From positions 1 through 33,856 of the forward strand of contig JAAZNC010000009.1 in NCBI GenBank assembly GCA_012798455.1: a DNA stretch of 33,856 bases. The letters run 5' to 3'. The notes beneath the pieces were generated by a model. The model had not been told where the DNA came from. It searched no databases and saw nothing but the letters and a program-made list of their open reading frames with translations. The DNA is from Chloroflexota bacterium (GTDB taxonomy: Bacteria; Chloroflexota; Anaerolineae; Anaerolineales; Anaerolineaceae). Shown in pieces: positions 24,609 through 32,622 of this stretch; position 1 is the stretch's first letter; every line of letters begins with the position of its first letter. Made by a program: the position numbers and the translations under genes.

Positions 24609-24617
24609 TGCTATAAA
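24609..24617 (+). promoter_or_regulatory. Candidate extended -10 upstream of the two-TM gene
   Basis: TGCTATAAA lies just after the topA stop and predicts a leader of about 40 nt. It resembles the TGCTATAAT elements elsewhere in the window. No clear -35. Confidence 0.4.
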
Positions 24618-24664
24618 TTTAAGCGATAATAGTTAAATGGAATGATCTGACGGGAGAAGATACC

Positions 24665-25720
24665 ATGAATACTTTACGGAAAATTTTTAGCAAATCGTAT
24701 GTTGTACCAATAATCGCCTTAGTGGTCGGATTGATATTGGGGTTGGTAGTATTAGGTTGGGGATTGTGGCCGGTGGAGTGGGTGGATGCTTCTCCTTCCC
24801 AACTTCAAAATGAATACAAACGCGATTACCTGTGTATGACGATAGACTCCTATGTACGCAATCACGATGAAGACCTTGTCAATAAAAGATTGAACGCATT
24901 AGGAGATGACGCTGAAGCTTATGTAAACATGCTCACTCCTGAATTATGTAAATTTACTTCCGGGGAGGAGATCGATAATTTCAAGGCATTGAAATTCACT
25001 GCATCTACAACCGCTCCTTCAACCAATCCGGATAACACTGATTTGGCTGAACAAGCGCAGGCTTTGGATAAAGAACAACAAGATGGTACTCAAAAAAGGG
25101 GTTTTCTGGGAGTTCTCTTGACCATTCTGGGTGTCGCAGGAGTGGCAGGCGCGGCTTTTTATATTTTATTGAAACGTGGAAAGATCAACTTGAATCAACG
25201 ACCTAAACAAAAACGGGTTGCTCACGAAGGTTTTGTAACAGATGAAGGTGAACTTCCCTTAACAGAAAACGAAGGTGTGAGTAATAAGGAACCTGCTCTG
25301 GCACAATTTATGACAACCTACCGATTGGGTGACGATCTGTATGATGATTCTTTCAGCATTGATTCCCCTTCAGGTGAGTTTTTGGGTGAATGTGGGGTCG
25401 GGATCACGGAGACAATCGGTGTGGGTGATCCCAAGAAGGTGAATGCTTTGGAAGTATGGTTATTTGATAAGAATGATATCCAGACTGTTACCAAAGTATT
25501 AATGAGTGCCCATTCCTTTAACGATGCAGCAACACGCCAGCGCTTGGCTGCCAAGGGTGAAACCCTCTTGGTTGAACCCGGACAGCATTTTATGATGGAA
25601 ACTGCTACCTTACAATTGGAAGCGCGGGTGGTGGATATGGTTTATGCTCGCGATGCAATGCCTGAAAACAGTCATTTCTCACGTCTGACATTGGAGATCT
25701 CAGTTTGGAATAAATATTAG
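24665..25720 (+). CDS. Hypothetical protein with two TM segments
   Basis: 351 residues, no family recognised. TM1 is about 13-35 and TM2 about 147-169. The loop between them (36-146) contains two Cys (LCMTI and ELCKF) and a low-complexity TAPSTNPDNTD stretch, and is probably extracytoplasmic. The region after TM2 (170-351) would then be cytosolic. It begins with a basic linker, followed by a compact, Gly-rich segment (YRLGDDLYDDSFSIDSP, FLGECGVGITETIG, NALEVWLFDKNDIQTVTKVL) that looks like a folded beta-rich domain. GGGAG lies 9 nt before the ATG, and a strong bidirectional terminator follows. Role unknown. Confidence 0.85.
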   Translation: MNTLRKIFSKSYVVPIIALVVGLILGLVVLGWGLWPVEWVDASPSQLQNEYKRDYLCMTIDSYVRNHDEDLVNKRLNALGDDAEAYVNMLTPELCKFTSGEEIDNFKALKFTASTTAPSTNPDNTDLAEQAQALDKEQQDGTQKRGFLGVLLTILGVAGVAGAAFYILLKRGKINLNQRPKQKRVAHEGFVTDEGELPLTENEGVSNKEPALAQFMTTYRLGDDLYDDSFSIDSPSGEFLGECGVGITETIGVGDPKKVNALEVWLFDKNDIQTVTKVLMSAHSFNDAATRQRLAAKGETLLVEPGQHFMMETATLQLEARVVDMVYARDAMPENSHFSRLTLEISVWNKY

Positions 25721-25727
25721 AAGAAAG

Positions 25728-25757
25728 AAAAACTGCTCCAGACGGAGCAGTTTTTTT
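25728..25757. terminator. Bidirectional terminator between the two-TM gene and greA
   Basis: A perfect 12-bp repeat (AAAAACTGCTCC 25728-25739, GGAGCAGTTTTT 25744-25755) with a 4-nt loop has T tracts on both strands. It serves the convergent genes ending at 25720 and 25756. Confidence 0.92.
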
Positions 25758-26223
25758 ATTTAATATCAATTATCTTGAAAACCATATCACCGCCGGGCGC
25801 TGAAACCCTCACCTCATCCCCAATTTTATGATCCAACAATGCACTGCCGATAGGAGATTGAAATGATATCTTGCCTTGCGCAGGATCTGCTTCTGCAGGA
25901 CCGACCAGGTAATATGTTTCGGGTTCGTCTCTGCCTTCCTGGATGGTGATGGTGGCGCCAATCTCGACTGTTCCATTGCTGCGCTGGCGCTCATCTATCA
26001 CAATATAGTTCTTCAACATGTTTTCGATCTCTTGAATTCTACCTTCCAGGAATCCCTGGTCTTCTTTTGCTTTGCTATAATCAGCATTTTCAGAGAGATC
26101 TCCTTGTTCAATAGCTGCTTTTAACCGTTTTGATAGTTCGGTCCTTGCAGGACCTTTCAATTCTTCCAATTCTTCTTCAAGCTTTTTTACACCATCAGCG
26201 GTTAAATAGACTTTATCTGCCAT
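25756..26223 (-). CDS. greA: Transcript cleavage factor GreA
   Basis: Rescues backtracked RNA polymerase by stimulating transcript cleavage. 155 residues: an N-terminal coiled coil whose tip has the acidic motif GDLSENADYSKAKEDQ (Asp/Glu near 42-46), and a C-terminal FKBP-like domain (SPIGSALLDHKIGDEV). GAGGAG lies 5 nt before the ATG. It lies 45 nt downstream of the isopentenyl phosphate kinase gene with no terminator between, so at least part of its transcription may come from the isoprenoid unit. Confidence 0.97.
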   Translation of the reverse strand: MADKVYLTADGVKKLEEELEELKGPARTELSKRLKAAIEQGDLSENADYSKAKEDQGFLEGRIQEIENMLKNYIVIDERQRSNGTVEIGATITIQEGRDEPETYYLVGPAEADPAQGKISFQSPIGSALLDHKIGDEVRVSAPGGDMVFKIIDIK

Positions 26224-26268
26224 GTGAACTCCTCAATTGAGATTGGATTTTACTATAAAAGGGAAGAG

Positions 26269-27063
26269 TTATGCCTGTTTTAAGTGTGTGCCAACCTGCT
26301 CACCACGCAAGGCGCGAAGCAAATTGCCTTCGATCAAACCGGATATGATCTGTATCTCGATACCGGGATAGGATGCTAGAATTGAAAATAGAATCTCAAC
26401 TTTGGATCGCATGCCGCCGGTTACATCTGGAGCTTTGGATCCACCTAGATCATCCCCTAATTCTGCCAATAAGCTGGGGGTTATTACAGTATAAACTTCC
26501 CGCGGGTTTCTCGCATCTTTCCACACACCCTGTTCAATACCGGCAATGATGATCTGTTCAAAGGAGATTACATTACAAAGATAGCTAAGGATTTCTTCTG
26601 TGGAAAGAATGGTGCCCCCTATTCTTTGATCGAAAACTACATCACCGAAAACGACCGGTATAAGATGGTGTTCAAGTGCTTGTTGAAGAGGATTTATTTC
26701 CATTTTGAAGGAGTGGTGATCGCTGGCAACTACCGATGCGGAGGGCGGAAAACTGATAGCTTCTAGCCCGGCATCCCATAATTCGTCCATCACCAGGCGA
26801 TGAAGGGCATCTGCTTGACGACGCACTTTTATAAAACCATGCCATTCATGTGCGGTGTGCACCCCCAGGTGGGTGTTATACTGTTTGGCTGCGGTGTGTC
26901 CAAATGAACCGGAACCGTGCCCGAGCACGATTCGCAGATCGGGAACTTCCTGTAAAGCCTGTTTTATCTCCGCCGCCAAGCGGGAGATCATCTCCCTTCT
27001 GGCAGTGAAGGCTTTACTCTTCTCTGTGATTAGTGAACCACCCAGTTTTATGAATGTGACCAT
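26269..27063 (-). CDS. ipk: Isopentenyl phosphate kinase
   Basis: Phosphorylates isopentenyl phosphate to isopentenyl diphosphate, the last step of the alternative mevalonate route known from archaea and some Chloroflexota. 264 residues with an amino-acid-kinase fold. Lys6 (FIKLGGS), Lys15 (LITEKS) and His56 (GHGSGSFGH) match the catalytic positions of archaeal enzymes. VVFGDVVFD and the IIAGIEQGVW region follow. The residue numbering supports ATG 27063 as start, although the open frame runs 41 codons further inside mvk. The gene overlaps mvk by 16 nt and has no Shine-Dalgarno of its own, so translation is probably coupled. A fosfomycin-kinase-like relative is possible but the lysine/histidine set argues for IPK. 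Confidence 0.92.
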   Translation of the reverse strand: MVTFIKLGGSLITEKSKAFTARREMISRLAAEIKQALQEVPDLRIVLGHGSGSFGHTAAKQYNTHLGVHTAHEWHGFIKVRRQADALHRLVMDELWDAGLEAISFPPSASVVASDHHSFKMEINPLQQALEHHLIPVVFGDVVFDQRIGGTILSTEEILSYLCNVISFEQIIIAGIEQGVWKDARNPREVYTVITPSLLAELGDDLGGSKAPDVTGGMRSKVEILFSILASYPGIEIQIISGLIEGNLLRALRGEQVGTHLKQA

Positions 27064-28007
27064 TTTTTTGAGATGCTCGTTTGGTAAATTTCTGTCCAAC
27101 CGGCAGATTGAAGCGCCTGCAGTACCGGGGGAATAGAATCCGCTTTCACCAATGCTATCACATTCCCCCCTCTGCCAGCGCCACATAGTTTGGCTCCCAG
27201 TGCTCCATTATCGTTGCAGAGAGCAACAATTTCATCCAATTGAACAAGAGAAACCCCCATTTTTTGCAGCAAGTGATGGTTCTCTGTTATAAGCTGCCCT
27301 AGCATGACCTGATCGCCCTTTGTAATAGCCTGGCGCGCTTGATCGGTCAGATCTCCGATATCCTGAAAGATCGCGCCGAAGTGAGTTGGATTTACTTCCC
27401 AAGCGCGGCGTACCTCATCCACCACCTGTGAGGTAAGTGAATGGATAGTACTGTTGATCAGCAGGAAATAAAAAGGTTCTCTTGGTTCTAAAAATAGAGG
27501 TGCGTGGTTGCGGATGTAATACAACGGTTTTTCATAACTGATCACTGTGTTATCGATGCCGGATGGATTGCCGTGGTGCAATTTTTCAAGCTGGTAAGCC
27601 AGGGCGTTGACCTTTTCGACTGGTAGTTTTAGACCAAGATGCTGGGCAATTGCCCGCACAATCCCCACCGAGATAGAGGCACTGGACCCCAACCCGGCGG
27701 CAACCGGGATGGATGAAGACACATGTAATTTAAATGAGGGGATGCTCTTGATCGAAAAGGATTCCTTGAAAATTCGTAGTGCTTCTACCAGAATGTGATC
27801 ATGTGGGAGATCTTCCAGAGTGCCATGAATACCAATGTCGGGTGCATCATAATAGTAACTGGGAGTTTGCGTTTTCAGATCCGGTGTCAAGGTGACCTTG
27901 GTGCGCAGGTTGGTGACCGGAATGGCAATAGCAGGCTGCCCATAAACTACCGCATGTTCCCCAAATAGGATGGATTTTCCAACCGTATGTACAAGAATGG
28001 CAGGCAT
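27048..28007 (-). CDS. mvk: Mevalonate kinase
   Basis: Phosphorylates mevalonate to 5-phosphomevalonate. A GHMP kinase of 319 residues. Motif 1 is GKSILFGEHAVVYGQPAIA (from residue 10), motif 2 is PVAAGLGSSASISVG with the ATP loop, and motif 3 is LCGAGRGGNVIAL near the C-terminus. The catalytic Asp is in GNPSGIDNTV. ATG 28007 is chosen because motif 1 falls at the normal distance from it; 21 more in-frame codons upstream lie within the ubiA-like gene. It begins 5 nt after that gene's stop and overlaps ipk at its end. No phosphomevalonate kinase or decarboxylase is in the window. Confidence 0.95.
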   Translation of the reverse strand: MPAILVHTVGKSILFGEHAVVYGQPAIAIPVTNLRTKVTLTPDLKTQTPSYYYDAPDIGIHGTLEDLPHDHILVEALRIFKESFSIKSIPSFKLHVSSSIPVAAGLGSSASISVGIVRAIAQHLGLKLPVEKVNALAYQLEKLHHGNPSGIDNTVISYEKPLYYIRNHAPLFLEPREPFYFLLINSTIHSLTSQVVDEVRRAWEVNPTHFGAIFQDIGDLTDQARQAITKGDQVMLGQLITENHHLLQKMGVSLVQLDEIVALCNDNGALGAKLCGAGRGGNVIALVKADSIPPVLQALQSAGWTEIYQTSISKKWSHS

Positions 28008-28012
28008 GTTGA

Positions 28013-28900
28013 TCAGAACAGGCTGATGATCGTAGACCAGTAGAAAATAACCAATACTGCGATGCCCCATAAAAAGATACAGATCTGCAGTGGGCGATCG
28101 GAAAGCACCAGTTCTTCAGGCGCGCCTCCAGATTGCTGTACTTTGACCAGGAATAAATAGCGGAAAAGTCCATATAAGACAAAAGGGATGGTGAGCATCA
28201 TGGCATTGTTTTGCGGTAGGTTGGGTGCTGAAAAAGTATACAGGCTATATGCAATCAGGGTGGTGCTGGAAACAATGGTGATCAATTGATCCAGGAACTC
28301 CAATGAATAACCGTCCAATACTTTTCTATGGAAGGTAGCGTTTTCATTCAAACAGGCGATCTCTGCCCGCCTTTTACCGAAGCCGATGAAAAGTGCCAGC
28401 AGTGTGGTAACCACATATAACCATGGTGAAAAACGCTCCACCTGGATCAGAGAAACACCAGCAGCTACCCTTAATACAAAACCGGTGGCAATCACCATTA
28501 CATCAATCAATGGAATATGTTTTAGTTTGAAGGAGTACGCCAGGTTCATGAGGAAATAAACAGCGCTGATGATCCCAAATGCGGTGGTTAATCGGAAAGC
28601 AAAATATAAAGAAAACACAATAAGAATTATCGAAATAGTGATGGCAAGGCTGACCGGTAATTTTCCCGAAGCAATAGGACGATCTTTTTTCTTAGGATGA
28701 TTTTGATCAGCCTTTTTATCAAAGACATCATTGATCAAATAGATAGAACCGGAGAATATACTGAAAAGCAAAACTCCCACCAGTGTCTTTATAAGTGCTT
28801 GCCCATTTGTTAACTGGCGATCAAAAACCAAAGCCGCCAGCACAAAAACGTTTTTAACCCACTGTTTGGGGCGCATACTTTTGATAATTGCTTTTAACAT
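28013..28900 (-). CDS. UbiA-family prenyltransferase, DPPR-synthase-like
   Basis: A polytopic enzyme of 295 residues with about eight TM segments. The N-terminus RPKQWVKNVFVLAALVF and the first Asp-rich motif NDVFDKKADQNHPKKKDRP (Mg-diphosphate binding) are those of the decaprenyl-phosphate phosphoribosyltransferase branch, which moves 5-phosphoribose from PRPP to a polyprenyl phosphate at the inner membrane. The second Asp-rich region is weaker (CLNENATFHRKVLDGYSLEF). A quinone or other aromatic prenyltransferase is the alternative. ATG 28900 is chosen: TATTAT lies exactly 6 nt upstream with no Shine-Dalgarno, and the 41 extra upstream codons run into the tlyA start region. First gene of the unit with mvk, ipk and perhaps greA. 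Confidence 0.88.
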   Translation of the reverse strand: MLKAIIKSMRPKQWVKNVFVLAALVFDRQLTNGQALIKTLVGVLLFSIFSGSIYLINDVFDKKADQNHPKKKDRPIASGKLPVSLAITISIILIVFSLYFAFRLTTAFGIISAVYFLMNLAYSFKLKHIPLIDVMVIATGFVLRVAAGVSLIQVERFSPWLYVVTTLLALFIGFGKRRAEIACLNENATFHRKVLDGYSLEFLDQLITIVSSTTLIAYSLYTFSAPNLPQNNAMMLTIPFVLYGLFRYLFLVKVQQSGGAPEELVLSDRPLQICIFLWGIAVLVIFYWSTIISLF

Positions 28901-28906
28901 AATCGA

Positions 28907-28912
28907 ATAATA
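28907..28912 (-). promoter_or_regulatory. -10 element of the ubiA-mvk-ipk unit (leaderless candidate)
   Basis: TATTAT on the minus strand, then TCGATT, then ATG. The 6-nt gap would put the start point at the initiation codon. No Shine-Dalgarno and no clear -35. Confidence 0.45.
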
Positions 28913-28944
28913 ACATGAAACAATTCTCAAAAAAATAGGTGAGG

Positions 28945-28950
28945 TAAAAT
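28945..28950 (+). promoter_or_regulatory. -10 element of tlyA (leaderless candidate)
   Basis: TAAAAT followed by GAAAGT and then ATG at 28957, the same 6-nt gap as at ubiA on the other strand. An AGGTGAGG sequence lies 12-19 nt before the ATG, too far for normal Shine-Dalgarno use. The -35 is not recognisable. Confidence 0.4.
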
Positions 28951-28956
28951 GAAAGT

Positions 28957-29751
28957 ATGAAAAAACAAAGGCTTGATGTTCTGTTGGTGGAGAAGGGTTT
29001 GGCTGAAAGCCGTAGCCAGGCACAACGTTTGATCATAGCAGGTGAAGTGCTAGTGAATGGCAGAATGGTCATCAAGCCTTCCGAGACGTTTACAGGAGAA
29101 GAAGTCTTCCAATTGAAAGCGCAACCTCCATTTGTCTCAAGAGGAGGAGAGAAATTGGAAGCTGCTTTGCAGGCATTTGATCTTTCTGCACTACAAGGAA
29201 TTATCGCTGCGGATATCGGAGCATCCACTGGAGGATTCACGGACTGTCTCCTGCAGCATGGGGTGAAAAAAGTCTATGCCATGGATGTGGGGTATGGGCA
29301 ATTGCACTGGAAATTGCGTAATGATGAACGGGTGGTGGTAATGGAAAGAACCAACATCCGTGATCTGGCAGGTCTGCCTGAAAAAATGGAACTGGTGGTA
29401 GTAGATGTTTCCTTTATTTCGCTACGGGCTGTCTTTCCTAATTTATTGACGTTGATGAAGGCGGATGGATTGGGATTGGTCGTGTTGATCAAACCGCAGT
29501 TTGAAGCGGGACGGGAAGAAGCTGCTCGAGGAAAGGGAGTGATAAGAGATCAAACGGTGCACCGCTCGGTGGTTGATGCAGTAGCGGAAGTTGCCCATGA
29601 CCATGGTTTGTTCTTGCATGGTTTAATTGGTTCTCCCATTAAAGGACCTAAGGGGAATATTGAGTTTCTGGCTCATTTTAAATTACAGCCAGGAGTTAGT
29701 TCTTCTGCATCATTAATCAAGCAGTTATTCGATACAATTAATCAAAGTTAA
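28957..29751 (+). CDS. tlyA: TlyA-family rRNA 2'-O-methyltransferase
   Basis: 264 residues. An N-terminal S4 RNA-binding domain (RLDVLLVEKGLAESRSQAQ, IIAGEVLVNG; about 4-65) is followed by an FtsJ-like SAM methyltransferase domain with motif I DIGASTGGFTDCLLQHG near 88-104, VVVDVSFISLR and LIKPQFEAGREE. Family members methylate ribose of 16S and 23S rRNA; some have been called hemolysins. It is divergent from the ubiA-like gene across a 56-bp gap and lies 50 nt upstream of lepA without an obvious terminator. Confidence 0.95.
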   Translation: MKKQRLDVLLVEKGLAESRSQAQRLIIAGEVLVNGRMVIKPSETFTGEEVFQLKAQPPFVSRGGEKLEAALQAFDLSALQGIIAADIGASTGGFTDCLLQHGVKKVYAMDVGYGQLHWKLRNDERVVVMERTNIRDLAGLPEKMELVVVDVSFISLRAVFPNLLTLMKADGLGLVVLIKPQFEAGREEAARGKGVIRDQTVHRSVVDAVAEVAHDHGLFLHGLIGSPIKGPKGNIEFLAHFKLQPGVSSSASLIKQLFDTINQS

Positions 29752-29784
29752 AAGCGCTGTTCGGATTCGAAAATGAAAATAGAT

Positions 29785-29790
29785 TATACT
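29785..29790 (+). promoter_or_regulatory. Candidate lepA -10 element
   Basis: TATACT lies 11 nt before the lepA ATG, predicting a leader of about 5 nt. lepA has no Shine-Dalgarno. The -35 is weak. Confidence 0.35.
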
Positions 29791-29801
29791 AGTCAGTTGC
29801 C

Positions 29802-31601
29802 ATGCAATTAACACAAAAACGCAATTTTTGTATCATCGCCCATGTTGATCATGGAAAATCTACCCTGGCAGATCGTCTGTTGCAGATGACCGGGCTTATC
29901 TCAGAACGGGATATGGTAAACCAGGTGCTGGATAATATGGATCTTGAAAGAGAAAAAGGTGTCACTATCAAAGCATCCGCAGTGCGGATGGAACATAAAA
30001 AAGATGGTAATACCTATGAACTCAATCTGATCGACACACCCGGACATGTGGATTTCTCCTACGAGGTGAGCCGCTCTCTGGTTGCCTGTGAGGGAGCGGT
30101 ACTGGTGATTGATGCTACCCAGGGGATCGAAGCCCAGACTTTGGCGAATCTTTATCTGGCGATCGAATCTGATCTGGTAATTATTCCGGTCTTGAACAAA
30201 ATTGACCTGCTTTCTGCACATGCTGATGAAGTAGCGGAAGATATTGGTAATTTGTTGGGTTGTGATCCTGACGATGTGATCCGAATTTCGGCAAAAACAG
30301 GATTGAATGTCGATCAAGTGCTGAATGCCATTATTGAGCGCATCCCTCCTCCTAAAGGGGATGAGACTGCTCCGTTAAAAGCACTCATCTTTGATTCCCA
30401 TTATGATTCTTACAAAGGTGTGATTGCCTATGTCAGGGTCTTCGCGGGTAAAGCAGATATGCAGGGGGATTTCAAATTGATGTCCAATGGGGTAGAAGTA
30501 AAACCCATCGAGATCGGAGTTTTTTCACCCAATATGTGCCCGATTGATATATTGAGCGCCGGGGATGTGGGATATATTGCCACCGGTCTAAAAACTGTCA
30601 AGGAATGCCGGGTAGGTGACACCCTGACCGACAAAAATAATCCGGCTAATCATGCTATGGCTGGCTATATTCACCCCAAACCGATGGTTTTTGCCGGGAT
30701 TTATCCCGTAGAGGGTGAGGATTATGATGATCTCAAAGAAGCCCTGGCAAAACTTCAGCTAAATGATGCATCACTCACTTATACTCCTGAAACCTCCCAG
30801 GCACTGAATTTTGGTTTTCGCTGTGGATTTTTGGGTTTGTTCCATATGGAGATCATCCAGGAAAGGTTGGAGCGCGAATATGATCTGGATATTGTGCTGA
30901 CTGCTCCTACTGTGGAATATAAAGTAGTGTTAAGAAACGGCGAAGAAATCGAGATCGACTCACCGGCGTTGCTGCCGGAGGAATCTACCATTGAAGAGAT
31001 CCAGGAACCCTGGATGAATCTTTCTATATTTACCCCCACTGATTTTTATGGTGCAGTCATGGAATTGGTAAAACGCAGACAGGGTTTCTTTGTTTCTCAG
31101 GAATACCCATCCCCTAACCGTGTTCAGCTTAACTTTGAAATCCCACTGGCAGAAATGATCATTGATTTCTTTGATGAATTGAAATCAAAAACACGAGGGT
31201 ACGCATCCATGGATTATTCCTTTAAAGAGTACCGTGCCAGCAATCTGGTAAAGCTAGAAGTATTGATCGGAGGAGAACCGGTGGATGCTCTGGCAAGTAT
31301 CGTCAATCGTGAGGCTGCCTATCATCAGGGTCAGCGGCTGGTGACAAAACTGAAAGCATTGATTCCACGCCAGCTATTTGAAGTGGCAATTCAAGCATCG
31401 GCAGATGGAAGGATCATTTCACGTGCCAATGTGAAAGCCATGCGCAAAGATGTTCTGGCAAAATGCTATGGCGGTGATGTGACCCGCAAGAAGAAACTAT
31501 TGGAAAAACAGAAAAAGGGGAAAAAACGTATGAAAATGATCGGTAACGTGGAGATCCCACAGGAAGCCTTCATGGCGATTCTGAAATTGGAGGATGAATA
31601 A
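29802..31601 (+). CDS. lepA: Elongation factor 4 (LepA)
   Basis: A translational GTPase linked to ribosome back-translocation and 30S biogenesis. 599 residues, full length. The G domain has AHVDHGKST (G1), [12 protein letters not shown] (G3) and NKIDL (G4). Domain II, two elongation-factor-G-like domains and the LepA-specific C-terminus follow ([51 protein letters not shown]). The start has no Shine-Dalgarno. The flippase-like gene starts 1 nt after its stop and uses a ribosome-binding site inside the lepA end. Confidence 0.98.
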   Translation: MQLTQKRNFCIIAHVDHGKSTLADRLLQMTGLISERDMVNQVLDNMDLEREKGVTIKASAVRMEHKKDGNTYELNLIDTPGHVDFSYEVSRSLVACEGAVLVIDATQGIEAQTLANLYLAIESDLVIIPVLNKIDLLSAHADEVAEDIGNLLGCDPDDVIRISAKTGLNVDQVLNAIIERIPPPKGDETAPLKALIFDSHYDSYKGVIAYVRVFAGKADMQGDFKLMSNGVEVKPIEIGVFSPNMCPIDILSAGDVGYIATGLKTVKECRVGDTLTDKNNPANHAMAGYIHPKPMVFAGIYPVEGEDYDDLKEALAKLQLNDASLTYTPETSQALNFGFRCGFLGLFHMEIIQERLEREYDLDIVLTAPTVEYKVVLRNGEEIEIDSPALLPEESTIEEIQEPWMNLSIFTPTDFYGAVMELVKRRQGFFVSQEYPSPNRVQLNFEIPLAEMIIDFFDELKSKTRGYASMDYSFKEYRASNLVKLEVLIGGEPVDALASIVNREAAYHQGQRLVTKLKALIPRQLFEVAIQASADGRIISRANVKAMRKDVLAKCYGGDVTRKKKLLEKQKKGKKRMKMIGNVEIPQEAFMAILKLEDE

Positions 31602-31602
31602 A

Positions 31603-32622
31603 ATGTCTTCCGTAAACAGCAAACGATCATGGAAAAGCTGGCTGCCAGGTGTGCTAATCAGCGCTATCATTGTTTTCGTCTTGATACGTTTGGTAGACTT
31701 TCAGACTTTCGTGGCTGCCTTGAGACAAACGAATTTCTTATATGTGTTTATTGCGTTTTGTTTGATGACACTGGCAAGTTTAGCGCGTTCAGCTGCTTGG
31801 CGAGAACTGCTGGACAAGAAAATCAGCCTGCGGGACTCCTTTTTTATTGTTAATGAAGGTTACCTATTGAACCAGGTCATTCCCCGTTCCGGGGAGATCG
31901 GGCGAGCAGTGCTGGTGAACAGCGTCGTTGAAATGAATTTCTTTCAAGCCTTATCCTCTGTCGTGATCGAAAGAGCTATTGACCTGTGTGTAACTGCCCT
32001 GTTGTTTCTGACTACCATAGGGCGGGCAGTCGCACTGGATTGGATCGTTCCTGTGGCGATCACTATCCTGGCGGTAGTGCTGGTGGTGTTCATCTTGCTA
32101 TTCTGGGCGATCAAGAGAAGAAAAAAAGTTGAAGAATGGTGTGATGTTCGCGAAGGGAAGTCTGAGTTCTTCCGCAAATATATCTCCAAGAATTTAAAAG
32201 CCATCTTGAATGGAGCTGATATCATCCAAAAACCAGCCTATTTCTTGCGAGCAGTATTCTGGATCCTGATCTGCTGGAGTTTGTGGATTGCCGTGTCTTA
32301 TTTGCTGCTGGCGAGTTTTGTGGGTGAGATACCGCTGTGGTGGGCGATATTTATCCAATCCATCTTGGCTTTTGGCATCGCCCTACCATCTGCCCCAGCT
32401 GGTTTGGGGGTATTTGAAGGGACGCTGGTAGCAGCGCTGGCGGTATTCCATATTGAAAACGAAGTGGCATTGAGCTATGCGATCGTAATGCATGTGGTAC
32501 AGTTGCTGACGATTGGCGTGCTTGGACTGGTCAGCCTTACAATTCAAGGGAATTCTTTACGCGCACTGGTTGTAAAAGTTCTCGACCGTTTGCGTGTTCG
32601 AAGGAGCGAAAAAGGTGAATAA
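31603..32622 (+). CDS. Flippase-like membrane protein (LPG synthase TM/UPF0104)
   Basis: A 339-residue inner-membrane protein with about eight TM segments, matching the TM domain of lysylphosphatidylglycerol synthases (PF03706, YbhN-like). Conserved segments are EGYLLNQVIPRSGEIGRA near 80-100 and PSAPAGLGVFEGTLVAA near 262-280. The aminoacyltransferase domain of MprF is absent. Members are thought to move or bind lipids; many lie beside glycosyltransferases, as here. The start is ATG 31603, with GGAGG (31589-31593) 9 nt upstream; an ATG at 31594 directly abuts that site and is less likely. Substrate unknown. Confidence 0.88.
   Translation: MSSVNSKRSWKSWLPGVLISAIIVFVLIRLVDFQTFVAALRQTNFLYVFIAFCLMTLASLARSAAWRELLDKKISLRDSFFIVNEGYLLNQVIPRSGEIGRAVLVNSVVEMNFFQALSSVVIERAIDLCVTALLFLTTIGRAVALDWIVPVAITILAVVLVVFILLFWAIKRRKKVEEWCDVREGKSEFFRKYISKNLKAILNGADIIQKPAYFLRAVFWILICWSLWIAVSYLLLASFVGEIPLWWAIFIQSILAFGIALPSAPAGLGVFEGTLVAALAVFHIENEVALSYAIVMHVVQLLTIGVLGLVSLTIQGNSLRALVVKVLDRLRVRRSEKGE

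Noticed and set aside
27064-27186. 41-codon extension of isopentenyl phosphate kinase
   Set aside because: It lies inside mvk in another frame; catalytic lysine numbering fits the internal ATG at 27063.
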